A stretch of 64,000 nucleotides of DNA from Gordionus sp. m RMFG-2023 (lineage: Eukaryota > Nematomorpha > Gordioida > Chordodea > Parachordodidae), in NCBI RefSeq assembly GCF_954871325.1, contig NC_088775.1:48337561-48401560 (forward strand). Reading direction: 5' to 3'. Positions 48,890 to 62,594 of the stretch are shown in pieces; within the stretch, counting starts at the first letter, position 1; each line of letters starts with the position of its first letter. Below the pieces are notes generated by a model that was not told the DNA's origin, made no database searches, and saw only the letters and a list, made by a program, of their open reading frames with translations. Position numbers and translations under genes: made by a program.

Positions 48890-51105
48890 TGGTGAATTCC
48901 ATATCAAATCAACAAAAAAAGTCGATTTTCAACCCGACCCCCTTCAATTTTTCTTAAATTTTGTATACTGGTAGTATATACTATAACTAAGAAAAAAATG
49001 AAATTTTTCCAACACTGTTTACCCGCTAAGATATGGCCGTTTAAAGCGCGGAAAATGGTACATTTTTGTCAAAATACACCTCATTTATTCTCAAATATAT
49101 AGAGAAATAATTTGTTAGACAAATATTTAAAATTTTATTTTGTAGCTTAATAAAAGTTCTTTAAAATGACATAAAAATAAATATAATGGACATTTTATTA
49201 ATAACGATAACCGGATGTGTAAAACCGGAAATGGCCATAGAAAAAAATGGTATTTTTTTTTCTTTTCTGTAGATAGATATCACACTGCTTTATATTTGTA
49301 CAAAATCCTAGATTGTGATGAACATGGGTTTAGGAGTTATCACTCTTTATGGCTATAATTTAAGGAATAGTTATGAAATAATGATAATTTAAAAATTATG
49401 TCTAAATGATAGGCCCTTACTTTTTTTTTTATCTTTATAAAAAAATTTTGAGAGGTGGCTGGGATAAGGATCTGTTTAAAACTTTAGTTAAATTTTATCT
49501 CGAAATTAAAATTACTTGACAAAATAATTTTAAATATTTTATTTAGCATAAAATAATCTACCAAAATTGAAATTCAACAATAAATTTTCCCCCATATATT
49601 CAAAATTAAAAGAAAGGCTTAATATATTATTTGACGAGAATTCTATAGATTATAAAACATTCAAACAATGGATAGCAGTTGATTGAACTACCCTCGAAAC
49701 ACTGACAAAACCGCTTACGAATTTGTAGATTATTTAATTGAATAATTAAACAATTTAATTCCTCATTTGTTTATAGCTTCACGATGATCATTAATTCAAA
49801 ACTTTTTAAAATTCAATTTAAATGTTGGCGAATTCTTAGTTATTGCAGACTTTTCAGAAAACTATGCATTTGTAGACCATGCACAAGGATTTAATCAGAC
49901 CAATAATCAATCCACTATCAACTTTTTTATAATTTATTACCGTGAGAACAACATAATAAAACATGTAAATTTAGTGGTTATATCAGATTGTTTAAAGCAC
50001 AGCGCATGTGCATTTTATTTATTTTAAAAATTGATCGTATTTTTGAAGGAAGGATTTAATAGAGTGGCTAAAGTTTATTATTTTTCTGATGGACCAGTAA
50101 CCAATATAAAAATAAAAGATTTCATTATTCTCTACAAACATGAAAATGATTTTGGAATAAAGGCTGAGAGACATTTTTTGAAACCGCACAAGGTAAAAGT
50201 CCATGCGACATTTTGGGGGCCGTTACTAAACGGTTAGCAGCTCGAGCAAGCTTGCAACGTTCATATGAACATCACATATTGACAACAATAGATTTATTTA
50301 ATTCTGCAAGAAATAATATCAAAGGGGTAAATTATATATTTGTGAGCAATAAGGAATATATGAACATAGAAAGTCATCTTGAAAGCAGATTTTTGAGAGC
50401 AAAGAGAATTTCTGGAACACAAAGTTCCAAGCTTTTATTTCCCTAGACGAAAACAAAAGTCATAATTTATTAAAATTCCTTGGATGATTATAATATATGA
50501 TATATTTTAATTATAAATTTTTGATTGTATTATATGTAATGCAATTTGAGGCAAATAAAGTTATAAATATGTTTAGAATATTTTGTCAAGTAATTTCGGG
50601 ACGAAATTTAACTAAAGTGTTAAACAAAGTTCATTATTCCAGCCACTTCTCAAAAATTTTGATAAAAGATAAAAAAAGTGATAACACCCAAACCCATGTT
50701 CATCCCAGTCTAGGATTTTGTACAAATATAAAGCAGTGTGATATCTATTCACAGAAAAGAAAAAAAAATACCATTTTTTTCTATAGCCATTTCCGGTTTT
50801 ACACATCCGGTTATCGATATTAATCAAATGTCTATCATATTTATTTTTATGTCATTTTAAAGAACTTTTATTAAGCTATAAATAAAATTTAAATTATTTT
50901 TCTAACTTAATTATTCCTCGAGATATTTGAAAATAAATGACATTTTTCCGCGCTTTAAACAGTCATATCTTAGCGGGTAAACAGTGTTGGAAGGTAAAAT
51001 TTCATTTTTTTCTTAGTTATAGTATATACTACCAGTGTACAAAATTTAAGAAAAATTGAAGGGGGTCGGGTTGAAACCTTGGTTGATTTGATATGGAATT
51101 CACCA
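48890..51105 (+). mobile_element. Long-TIR DNA transposon, superfamily unassigned
   Basis: Terminal arms of about 470-570 bp are inverted copies (48890-about 49465 and about 50630-51105), starting TGGTGAATTCCATATCAAAT. A + strand coding remnant lies between the arms at about 49820-50445. Motifs include LVIADFSENYAF, VVISDCLKHSACAF, VYYFSDGPVTNIK and VTKRLAARASLQRSY. The acidic residues in ADFS, ISDC and FSDG look like a DDE-type nuclease. A stop near 50028 and a frameshift near 50220 show it is dead. Flanks are AT microsatellite, so the target duplication is ambiguous. I recall similar long ORFs, unnamed, in arthropods and cnidarians, but cannot name the superfamily. Confidence 0.75.
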
Positions 51106-51369
51106 TATATATATATCTAATTGGGAGGGGATGTGGATATTATTATAAAAGAACATAACATATATTACTTATTGATAACATATAAAATATAAAAAATTTG
51201 CCACAAAAATCAATAATAACCATTTCTAACCAAATTTATCATTTGTTTTTTATTTGCACTCTGCTTGAAAAGATTAGATAGAAATATAGCTCGAAAAATA
51301 TAAGGGAAACAATTGATTAATTATATTCCTAAATTCGGGAAAGTAGAATATCAGAAAATACGAAATTTA

Positions 51370-51639
51370 GGCTGCATTCAAAGTGGAGACGGGTCCGTTT
51401 TTTACATCCGTTCCGTCAAGGTCAAATTCATTAAAAATGATATATATGTTCAAAGTGCGTCCGTTCCGATACCTTCCGTCTTAAAAACGGATCCGGCAAA
51501 TTTTATAGAGCGTTATAACGTTACTTATAATTTTTTAAAAATGAAAATCAATATATATATATATATATCATTTTTAATGAGATTGACTTTTGACGGAACG
51601 GATGTAAAAAACGGATCCGTCTCCATTTTGAATTCAGCC
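51370..51639. mobile_element. PIF/Harbinger-type MITE, TSD TTA
   Basis: TIRs of about 75 bp begin GGCTGCATTCAAAGTGGAGA and end TCTCCATTTTGAATTCAGCC, with TTA at 51367-51369 and 51640-51642. The 3-bp TTA duplication and GGCTG...CAAA termini fit PIF/Harbinger. Length 270 bp; the open frame through it is an artefact. Confidence 0.88.
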
Positions 51640-51822
51640 TTAATAAAACAAGTTAAATAAAAAAGTTGTTAAAATTTATTACTTATATGGTAGAAAAGGT
51701 CTTCTAGTTAGTGCTGTTTTTTCTAGTCATTTAGTAAAACAAGCAATAATTAAATAATAATTCACTTTTTTTAAAAGTACAATTAATAAAACTAAATTAT
51801 ATATATTTAATAACGAAATAAA

Positions 51823-53910
51823 CAGTGGCGTAGCCAGGATTGGGGGGGGGGGGTTTAAAAGTTTTTTTGGTCACCCCCAAACCGCATTTAAAATTTTGCC
51901 AATATTTTGCACTAAATGAAAAAAATATTAGTAACAAAATTTTGGCCAAACTTATGATTAATACGTGACTGAAAGCATTATTCTAAAAATTTTATCAATA
52001 TTTAGTCAATTGTAAATTAATTTAATCCGTTCAGCAGTGTTGAAAGAAGAAAAAAATAATATATCTTATTCTATGTTAAAAATAATTATTTATTAAATTT
52101 TTGCATATAACAAAATTTTGCAGAGAATTTCATTATAGATTTTATTTATTATTAAAATACTTTAGTATAAATATCACCCCTTTATTTAACTATGTATTTA
52201 TTTTAATGATAATATACAATAAAATAAATTTCAAAATGTATAAATTTTATACAGATTTATAATAAAAATTTATTCTAAATAACTATATTTAAAAAAATAA
52301 AATTACAATAAAATATGAGTATTCTATGGTATTTAAAAAAAATCTAATTTAACAATTATAATTAATACAATTGAGTATATTAATAAAACATAAATAATTT
52401 TTATTAGAGATCTGCAAAAGTAGGAAAATCGGGTTTGGGCTGGGTCGGGCCTAATATTTTTTAAAAAATTTGTGCTGAGTTGGGTCGGGTCTTGGAAATT
52501 TTTTAAATATATCAATTTTATTATAAATTTTTTATGTAAAATAAAAATATTTTATTTTATTTATAAAAACTAGACGCCATATAACATATCTTTTATTTTA
52601 AGGAATTATAAAAATGAATTTCTATATTTAAATAAATTCGGGCCAGGTTGACAAAACTTTTTTAAAAAAATTTCGGGTTCGGGCTGGCAAAACATTTTTT
52701 GAAAAATTAGGCCTGATTCAGATCACTAATTCTTATTGCAAATGCAATATTTTTATTATAAATATTATAATATATAAATATTATGACTAAGAATTCATTA
52801 TAATTACGTTTTGAATATAAAAATTTTATGTTATTAATATAGCAATTTTATGATTTGAATATATAAAGAGAGGTCTTTCTCTGAGATTTGACTAATTCAT
52901 CTAGAATCAAATTTTTATCTAGAATAAGCTCCATATAAATATTTAATATTGCGAATCCATTTAAACGACTTTCACTGGTGATATTTCTTAAATAGGTTTT
53001 TAACCTTTTCAAGTTGTAAAAGACCTCATTAGTGCAGGTGCTGATGAATAAGGTTTCTAAAATAAAGAGCAATGTTTTGATATTAGGCAGGGAATCTAAA
53101 GTGCAATTACACATGGAAAAGGCCTGCAAAACATTTTTTGATCTCAAAGAGTACAAATTTTTATACCAAAATTCGACATCACAAAGTAATTTATCATACG
53201 ATCCGATAATTCATTAGAATAAAACTCTGAGATTTTCTTAATATCCTCTCGCAAATTCAGACTCAACTGGCAAAAGAAAATAAAAGCTGTTTAGAATAAA
53301 ATTGTGACTAATAAATCTTTCCTTTAATTGAAATAAAAATGTATCAATAAGGGGAGTAAAAATATTTATTTTATAAACCTTAATCGTAGATGCATCAATT
53401 TTTAAGCGATTGGACTATCTAGAAACTACTCTAGGCTTAAAATTTTTAATCCCAAACATATTCGTTATCACCTTCACTTTCTCATTATATTTACCAAATT
53501 AAATGATTTTTCTTTTATTTAAAAATTATAAAAAATTAATTAAAATTTTAAAACTATCTAATTAGTTTAACAATATAAATTTTATTATTCAATTTATAAA
53601 TATCTAATTTAACTATGCCAGAAAAAATTTACAATATATTTTTATTGTTATTTAATATTTTACATATAATTTTTAATATATATTTTTAAACCATGTTATC
53701 ATTAAAAATTCTTATTTGTTTTTTTTAAATATATTTCATTTTCATATCGTATATAATTTTAATTATAAACTGAACCCGTTTTTTAATTAAAATTATTCGC
53801 AATAAGATAAAAATATTTAAAAAAAAATTTTATAAAAAATTTTAATAAAAATATTTTATTGTTATGGGAGTGGGTTTCAACCCCCCCCCCCCCCTTTATC
53901 TACGCCACTG
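51823..53910. mobile_element. hAT element, TSD GAAATAAA, hosting another hAT piece
   Basis: Ends CAGTGGCGTAGCCAGG and CTACGCCACTG, with TSD GAAATAAA at 51815-51822 and 53911-53918. Homopolymers G12 (51842-51853) and C14 (53881-53894) sit just inside the ends. Its own sequence looks non-coding; the transposase remnant within belongs to the nested 52406-53730 piece. Confidence 0.92.
52406..53730 (-). mobile_element. Truncated inverse copy of the 30540-32017 hAT
   Basis: One end is present (TAGAGATCTGCAAAAG at 52406) and the other is lost near 53730. The minus-strand frame at 52848-53156 is the hAT dimerisation region (FISTCTNEVFYNLKRLKTY, ESRLNGFAILNIY), close to that of 30540-32017. It lies within 51823-53910. 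No target duplication was found. Confidence 0.8.
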
Positions 53911-54459
53911 GAAATAAAGTCATGATAGAATCATGACTTTCAAAAAAAGATAACTGAGTAATGCGTATACAAACCTGATTTGAATTTTCTGAGTCTAAAC
54001 TAAAATAGAACTAACTGAAATAAATTACATTAGTCACATATATGCCTTTCATTCACATAAGTACAGCAATGTATCGCTTATTTATTTTTTTTATCAAAGT
54101 ATCGACACAAATTCTTAAAATCATTAGTACCGAGAATTTTTTTTAGAAAAGAAATGACTAGTTTTGAGCGCACATATATTTTTCTGAGGATTCATTTTTT
54201 AATTTGAGCTTTTCAGTTTTGGGCAATTTCTTTTAAGCAAGAAATAATTCTGAGCAAATTTTATTCTGAGCGTTTAGGGACTTATTTTCTGAGCATTTCG
54301 GTTTTAATTCTGAGCGATTAAATAGGAAATAGGAGTCATTATCTATACTAATTTCATCTCGGAAACATTTCTTTGACACCTCATTAATTTAATTTACGAA
54401 AATTCTTCAGACATTTGAGGATTTTTTTTATATCTACATCAAAGGAATATATTATAAAC
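53911..54459. other. Intronic DNA with a TTCTGAGC word cluster
   Basis: Between about 54150 and 54330 the words TGAGC(G/A) recur about six times at irregular spacing, among AT-rich sequence. No coding or TIR pair is seen. Confidence 0.5.
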
Positions 54460-55302
54460 CAGAGTTGTTAAAAGATATTTCCAAATGGATCTTGATATAG
54501 ATGCACTGTCTAAAAAATATATCTAGATATAGATATAATTTTTATTATACTTATAGATGGGCATAATGTTTAATATAGGATTCATTTTGAAGTGAGCTAA
54601 AAAAAAATTGAGCTGATATCACATTTATATAAAAATATATAATTAATAGATTGTGAGATTTTAATAATTCATATACAAAATATATAATTTAATTTTTATA
54701 AATAATTGTTAGATTTTAATAATAAAACATTCTCAAATTATATATTATTAGGCACCCCCGTTTATCTGCAACCCCATTTATCTGTAAAGACATTTTTAGC
54801 CACACTAAACTTTTTCTGCTTAACACGTAACAGCAGAGTGGTTTTTAATATTTGATGAATAACAACTTTATATTGGTATAAATCATTACGACACTCATTT
54901 AAAAATATTCAAAGATTGATGAGCGTCAAAATTCATTCAATATATCATGTAAGAGGTGCCCTAATATTAAATTATTTGATTACTTTTCAGAGATTTTTTA
55001 AAAATATTGATCTAAAAATGATGATATACATTTTTTAAATTAATATAAATAAAATTATTATAATATAAAATTTACCTTTGTCATCATCTATTGCATAAAA
55101 TAAAATTTGTCTGCTTTGTTTTTGTAATGAAAACTGACATATTATATGAATTTAAATATTATTAATATTAAATAAAAGTAAATTATATCAAAATGTATTT
55201 TAAAATTGATTCCCGTACCGGTATCTAGATATATTTTTTTTATTTTTTATAAATGTTAATATAGATACAGATACCACATTTTTCTAGATACTTTAACAAT
55301 TG
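54460..55302. mobile_element. Non-coding hAT-like element
   Basis: Ends CAGAGTTGTTAAAAGATA and TACTTTAACAATTG. Flanks TTATAAAC (54452-54459) and TTATAAAT (55303-55310) match at 7 of 8. Both tails are rich in TCTAGATAT/ATAGATA. Its end sequence resembles that of 39891-40833. Confidence 0.75.
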
Positions 55303-55528
55303 TTATAAATAGTTAACACTAAAAATTTAGGATTTAGAAGTAATTAAAACAAGTGTGTTTTAATGAAAACGCTATTTCCTCTCAATTAAATATTTCCCGT
55401 TATTATTTCGAAAAACGTTGCAATTTAAATTCTGTATTTTTAAATCGTAGTCCTTTACTTTACGAAAAACATTTCCTGCTTTTGAAATTAAATTCCTAAA
55501 GAAATAATTTTTTAAAAAAATAAAGGGT

Positions 55529-57382
55529 CAGTGGCGTATCCAGGATTTTCTTATAGGGGGGGGGGATTTTTTTGGAGGCTACCTGGCTCGGCCGGGTTAT
55601 GTTTTAGCTATTCTATTAAATTATTCATAATTTAAGAATAATTATATTTCTATTTTTAACTATTATTTACTAATTCGTGCTTATGGATATTACAAGCCTA
55701 TTTTTTATTATTTTAAGTTAGTTATATTATATTTAATAAAGTTTTTTTAAATGTAAAGTTGAAATAAAGTTTAATGTCATTTTTTTTATAAAATTTGCTT
55801 TAAAAACTAGCCTCAGCTTAAATTCTCATAGAATATAAGTAGAATATAAATTTTTTATTGAAAATACTAATAGTAATGTGTATAAAATATTGACTAGAAA
55901 ATAATTTAAAAAACAAGTTTTTTTAAATTTCTTATCAAATATAATATTATACAAATTTTTTTATTAAATACTATAATTATAATGTGATTTTTAATTTTCG
56001 TGGGAATGTTGCCAATTCATCAAGAATTTCGTTTGTTGTTGGAACCAAATCTCTGTGGATATTTAACAGAGCCAACCCATTTAGACAAGATTCGGAAGTA
56101 GTACTTAGTAAATATGTTATCAACCTTCTCAAGTTGGAAAAAGTCCTTTCATTCGTACATGTTGTAATAGGCCGTGCAAGAATATAAAACAACTTCAAAA
56201 TATTAGGAAATTGAGCCAAGGTTTCTTTACACCGATTGAGCGCATCAATAGCATGCTCAGGTAAAATAGCTAAACGTAATAAATATTAAACCACAATTCG
56301 AATTCACTGATTAAATTTATTTCAGTATCTATATCATAGGAATACAATTTTGCATTTAATTTTACCAATAGTGGCATTAGAAAGCGAAGAAGAATCTTTG
56401 GGTAATAAAACTTGAAGATTGCTAAAGACTTGTTTTTTTTATCTAAAAACGGTACTTTTATTTGCGATAAAAAAGTATCTAAGAATGGGATGAAAATGGA
56501 TATTTTATAATATTCTTCAGTTGTGCCAATATTTATTTTACATCTCAATAATTGCCTAGGTGCTAGATGAGGTTTAATTAGTGTTATATCATAAAATTTA
56601 GCCTTCGATTCAACGTCGAGATAAATATTATGAAAATATTCATCTACATTCATTCTTATTGTATCTTACCTGTTCATATATATTTTCCGCCAAATCAATA
56701 ACCTGAACCAAATCTAAATTTGGTTTTTGTAAATTTCTACAAAGTAGTGAGCTATAGGAAAATAATTTATTGATGCAAATAGCAGCAATGATAAACTCTG
56801 ATTGATCAATTGAATTCCATAATGATATCGCTTTTGACGACAGACACATTACTTTTTTTTCATGCTTAGCCTTATTTAATTGTATTTCTATTTCTTCTGT
56901 TCTACAAAATGGAAGTAAAATTACTTTTTTTCATGCTTAGTCTTATTTAACTTTTGTATTTTTATTTTTTCTGTTCTACAAAATGGAAGTAAAAATGAAA
57001 AATATTTAAAAAATTATAGATATTTATTATTAATTAAAATATTATGAAAAATACTTATTAATTTTAACTCACTAATAATTTTAAATTTAATAAAATAATT
57101 TATAAAATATTAAAATAAATTACCGTTTGATTTCAATCTCTTTGACTAAAAATTTTTCCATTTTATTAATATTTTTGAATAATGTTAATGTAAGGAAAGA
57201 AAATTTTAATAAAATTTATTTATAAAAAATAAGCTTTATGTTGGAAAATGGATATTCAAATATTTGTAAAATTTTGATGGGGGGGGGGAGATTTTTATTA
57301 GCTTAAAATGATATTTATGAAAACAGTCAAATTTGCGATGGGGGGAATTCCACCCCCCCCCCCACCATTGGTTACGCGCCTG
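55529..57382 (-). mobile_element. hAT transposon remnant, TSD TAAAGGGT
   Basis: Ends CAGTGGCGTATCCAGG and GGTTACGCGCCTG, with TSD TAAAGGGT at 55521-55528 and 57383-57390. Subterminal G10 (55556-55565), G10 (57279-57288) and C11 (57353-57363). Minus-strand transposase pieces run 56849 to 55977: SSKAISLWNSIDQSEFI, YYKISIFIPFLDTFLSQIK and the dimerisation block TTCTNERTFSNLRRLITYL, SCLNGLALLNIHRDL. Frames are broken between pieces; the N-terminal catalytic part is largely gone. Confidence 0.92.
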
Positions 57383-59239
57383 TAAAGGGTTATAAAAAAT
57401 TTTATCTACTTATTTTTAAGCGAATCACAAACTTTTGTTTTTAGAACTTGCGAAATTTTGTTAATTGAGTCTTAGTGAATATTTCTAGTAGAAAATAAAA
57501 ATAAAATTTTTTGCTAAAAATTTTAAAATAAATCATGTTGATTCAATTAAAAACTTATAATATATTTTTCACTCCTCTTCCTAGTTCTCGCAATTATATT
57601 TATAATTATAGTATTTAAACTAAATATTGTTAAAATCACACCAGTTTCATTTAAAAATATTTTTATACATATTGTAAATTTAATTAATAACAAATATTTG
57701 TAAGCATACACAAAAGATCGATGGCTTTTGTATTTTCTTTGTAACAAATTTTAACTGAAAAACATCAATTCGTCTTTCAACCTTGACAATAATTAGTAGC
57801 TGGTAAGACATTAGAATTTATTTATTTAAATTTTAAAAAATCATATAAAAATCATTACTCAAAAAAATAACGATGTAACTCGCGTTACTCTGCAAAAATA
57901 ACACCTCTACACTCATCTTCTTTGATTAAAAAAAATAAATAAATTGTTTTCCTTTTTCAATAATCGATATACATTTATTACTCAAATTCCGAAATTCAAA
58001 CAAATAAATGGATTGTATTGATTTTTATATATTAAGCTATATATGCTGATAATTTAACGATTTTCATGGTGATTCTTTTTAATTTATATCATTTATCTCT
58101 CGGTAACGTTTTTTCTATACGGAACACCCGCTCATATGTGCTGAAAATGGTAGGAGGTGTTTTATATCCTATATATAGGCTTAACATTTGCTATTATTAA
58201 TATCAAGTGGTTTGGCATTAATGGGAGGAAAAGATAAAATTCATAAATTCCAAATTAGGTATTTCCTTTTAGCCCATAGGATTTAATCAACTCTGCATCC
58301 TCCATAGATAAATTGGTAACTTGAGCAGGTTAGTCATAGGAACGGTTGTGACGCTTCTATTAATTATCAAATTTATAGCGTTAAGACGTTGATCGACTTA
58401 GCTATATGCAGTTTAAATCGTCTTTTCTTTTGTAATCTACAAGAAAATTATATTTCACCCATAAATGAGGCTGTATAATGTAGAACTCTATATAAAAACC
58501 AATTGTAACTCTCAATCGTTAATTTCAAAGACCAAGATTACTACTAGGAAATGACGTATGAATCGACTTAGCCTTTCATTTAGAGGCTAAAACATATATA
58601 CCTAATGAATAACCCAAATCTTACTTCTGATAGTTTCTTCAACCGTAAAGGCCTGTCAAAAAAATGGGCATAGCGATAAATTGGATATTTTTTGTTAAAA
58701 CTTTTTTACAAAACGAGCATTTAGAAGGGAGTCTGAACATAGTTTATTCCAGTATTTCCTTTCAAACGAATGTTTAACCTTGATATATATGGCTAGATGT
58801 ACCCCTTATATCATCTCGTATATGATAAACAATTGAGAATTGCCATTGGTTTACTGGTAAATATTCTTGCTCTAAGTCACAAATTATATAATTTTGTAGC
58901 TCTTAGCTCCTTAATAAAATTAAATAAATTTAAAATCTCCAATGACGTGGTATTTTGGTTTTCTAAAAAAACAATTGAAAAATTAGTCCTTTGGGACTAT
59001 GAAACTTATGGGACAATTTTTTAAAACCCACTTCCTCTATTAGGTAGGATTAGGGTTGAAGATCAGAGATAGAGTTAATATATATAAAAATGAGTGTTTT
59101 ATTTAAAAAACAAAAAAATTGAAGTAATTAAAACCATTTTGAATACAACACGGCACTCAATTGATTTTGAATAAATAACGCACTATATTATTATAAACCC
59201 GATTTTTATCAAAAATAACATTATTTATGACTATATCAG
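57383..59239. other. Intronic DNA, nothing recognised
   Basis: AT-rich without a coding exon, TIR pair or tandem array that I can support. Confidence 0.5.
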
Positions 59240-59640
59240 ATACTTGCATAGGTACACGACCCGGCCCTTATTTTTAATTTTTATAGATTATAATGGCGAT
59301 TTAAAATATTTGGCAACAGCCCTGCCCGGGTATTTAAATTTTTTTTAGGCCCGGACCACTTATAAAATATAGCCTGGGCCATGTACCCACGCTAGGTCCG
59401 GGCCTGCAGGTCTATGATTTATATCTAGTAGAGATCTGCAAAACCCAGTCCGTATGCGCCGGCAAATTTTTAATGCATTATAAGGAACCGATTCGTGTAT
59501 CAAAAATAAACAAGCCGGGCTGGACAATTCATACATAAAAAAATTGGGCCAAGCCTCACAAATTCTGATTTTTCGTACAATTTTATTGAGCTTTAAAATT
59601 TTGAATTTTTTTCTGAAATTCAAAGCATTTACAAAAAATT
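59240..59640. repeat. GC-richer worn MITE tails
   Basis: 59240-59415 begins GTACACGACCCGGCCC and ends GGTCCGGGCCTGCAGGTC, an inverse-related pair. At 59431 TAGAGATCTGCAAAACCC matches the terminus of the 30540-32017 hAT family. These are probably two partial, old elements side by side. Confidence 0.45.
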
Positions 59641-59706
59641 AAATAAGTTATTTTTGATATGATACAATTAAATACACAATACAGATATATAAACACAATT
59701 AATTTA

Positions 59707-61348
59707 CAGGGGCGTCAATCTCAGGGGGATCAACTAAGCCCCCCATACTCCCAAATTTGCATAAATATTAAACATATCTAAAAATAATATTTTTTTAATA
59801 CAAAATCTATTTACAGTAGACAATGTTTTATAGAATTAACTAATAAGAAGAAATTTATAGGCCTTACCAAATCAAGAATTCTTTAAGAAGAGAATATAAA
59901 TGACCAATCTAAATCATAAAACTATATGGTGGTTAGAGCTTTTTCTTAGATTACATGATGTAAGCTAGATAAGTAATCGTGAAAATTATTGTGAGATATT
60001 AAATTTATAAAAGATTCTCTTCCATTTTTAATGATATATAAACGACGAACAGTTGATTATTATTGCTTATCTAAAATATGCAATCATGCTTTCAGCAGCT
60101 ATAGTAAAAATTATTTTAAATTACATAGCCACACAAATAATAGATGCTGGTTAATTTATAGTCATAGCCATGACACTCATGATGGTAACCCATATCAGAA
60201 TTTATTATGTTAGATAAATTGATTGATGAAACAAAAACACTAAATCTTTAGAAGAAATTATGCAAATATATTGAAACCTTGTGTTATTTACACGGCAAGG
60301 ATGCCATATTAGAAATGAAACATTTTGTAACGATAAAATAAGACCAGAGTGATATCATGATAGCAATTAAAATTTTATATATTATTGTCGCACCATCTCT
60401 AGTTGGTATATTATATCTTAAAATAATAGTAGTTTGTAATAATATCTAAAATATATTCGTATTAAAAATTTAACTCAAAACTGTTTTTCAAAAAGAAAAT
60501 AATAGCTTTTCTAAAAACACGTAAAAAAAGTGAATAAAAGATATCTAATTTATTACATCCATTGTGGGATGAATAATAAAATGTATATTGTAAAAATATT
60601 TTAAATAAATAGATGGCGTTAAATAGTTGAATGCAAATTGTTACTTATATTTATTATTAAAAGCATTTATTAGTAAAGTTTTAAAAATATTAACTGTAAT
60701 ATATTATAAAACTGTCAAATACGTCTGCAAAAGTGGCATTTTACCTAATATTTTATAAATAATTATATATAATAGAGGATTATAAACTATATGTCTACTT
60801 ACTTTTTAATAGATTTGGACCTTGAAAATAATTTTAGAAAGAGACATGATAATTAAATTTAAAAATCAATAATATAGTTGATTAGTGTGATGTTAATCTT
60901 GGCTAATTACAATATTAAATTTGTTAATTTTCAATTAATAAATTATTATATTTATTTTAGTTATATAATAATTTAAATAATAGAAGTCAATTAAGCTTCT
61001 TCTACTGTTAATGAATGCCAAATTAATATTTAGTGAGTGATATTGATATTCTATTTTTAACACAGAATTTGATTGCAAGTTGACATAATGAAAATATAAT
61101 TTATATGTATTAATCTAATCTAATAATTAAAATAGTATTCATTTAATAAAAAATTAATTTTTAAATAATAAAATAAAATCTATATATTACTCAATAGAAT
61201 TATAAAAGAAATCGTTCAGGGAGCAATTAAAAAAATTTATTTTAGTTTAAGGGGGTATTAAGGAGTCATTAAAAAAAATTTCTTCAGGGGGCTATTCAAA
61301 TTTTTCAGGTGGCTCGATCCCCTGCGCCCCCCTCTAGCGACTCCACTG
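59707..61348. mobile_element. Non-coding hAT-like repeat, copy 2
   Basis: Ends CAGGGGCGTCAATCTCAGGG and CTCTAGCGACTCCACTG. Flanks TTAATTTA (59699-59706) and TTAATATA (61349-61356) match at 7 of 8. From about 59817 it matches copy 1 at 1533-2996. No transposase coding. It ends 238 bp before liprin-alpha exon 2. Confidence 0.8.
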
Positions 61349-61586
61349 TTAATATAATTAGATGCAATTTTTTTTACATGCAATAGAAGATTAGAAAAAA
61401 GAATTATTAGGATGCAACCTTAATTGATATGCATAAATTAATTCCTTTCTGTCCTATTTATATTCAATTACGTTTCAAATTATCCTTCCTTTCAATGCTA
61501 TAATTTTCACTTGAATTATATTAGGCACATAATTAGTTATATGTATGCAATAATTTATTAATTTATTTAAATATATTTGTTAAAAG

Positions 61587-61688
61587 GATTTGATCTCATT
61601 GACCAAGGAACTGACTCAAACCAGGGATGGTTTAATGGAAAAGGAAGAAGAGATCTCAGAATTGAAGGCCGAAAGAAATAATACCAGG
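61587..61688 (+). CDS. Liprin-alpha: Liprin-alpha, exon 2
   Basis: 34 codons continuing the N-terminal coiled coil: DLISLTKELTQTRDGLMEKE then EEISELKAERNNTR. Drosophila has EFATLTKELTQARETLLERD and EEIGELKAERNNTR at the same place, so identity and length are clear. The acceptor is AAAAG at 61582-61586. The exon ends at AGG (61686-61688), followed by GCAAGT: a GC donor. The GT five bases on would break the frame in exon 3. Both junctions are phase 0, and the peptide aligns without gaps to the family. Confidence 0.96.

Positions 61689-62594
<906 letters not shown>

Larger units (their letters stand above)
27110..61586 (+). other. Liprin-alpha: Liprin-alpha intron 1, 34.5 kb
   Basis: GT at 27110 and AG at 61585-61586; 34,477 bp, phase 0. 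I can assign roughly 60% of it to transposons, most with visible 8-bp target duplications, which argues that the intron grew by repeated insertion. The last element ends at 61348, only 238 bp before exon 2. No extra conserved exon was recognised inside, but small alternative exons cannot be excluded by eye. Confidence 0.85.

Noticed and set aside
51313-51660. 115-residue frame
   Set aside because: It runs through a Harbinger MITE with long inverted repeats; no protein similarity.
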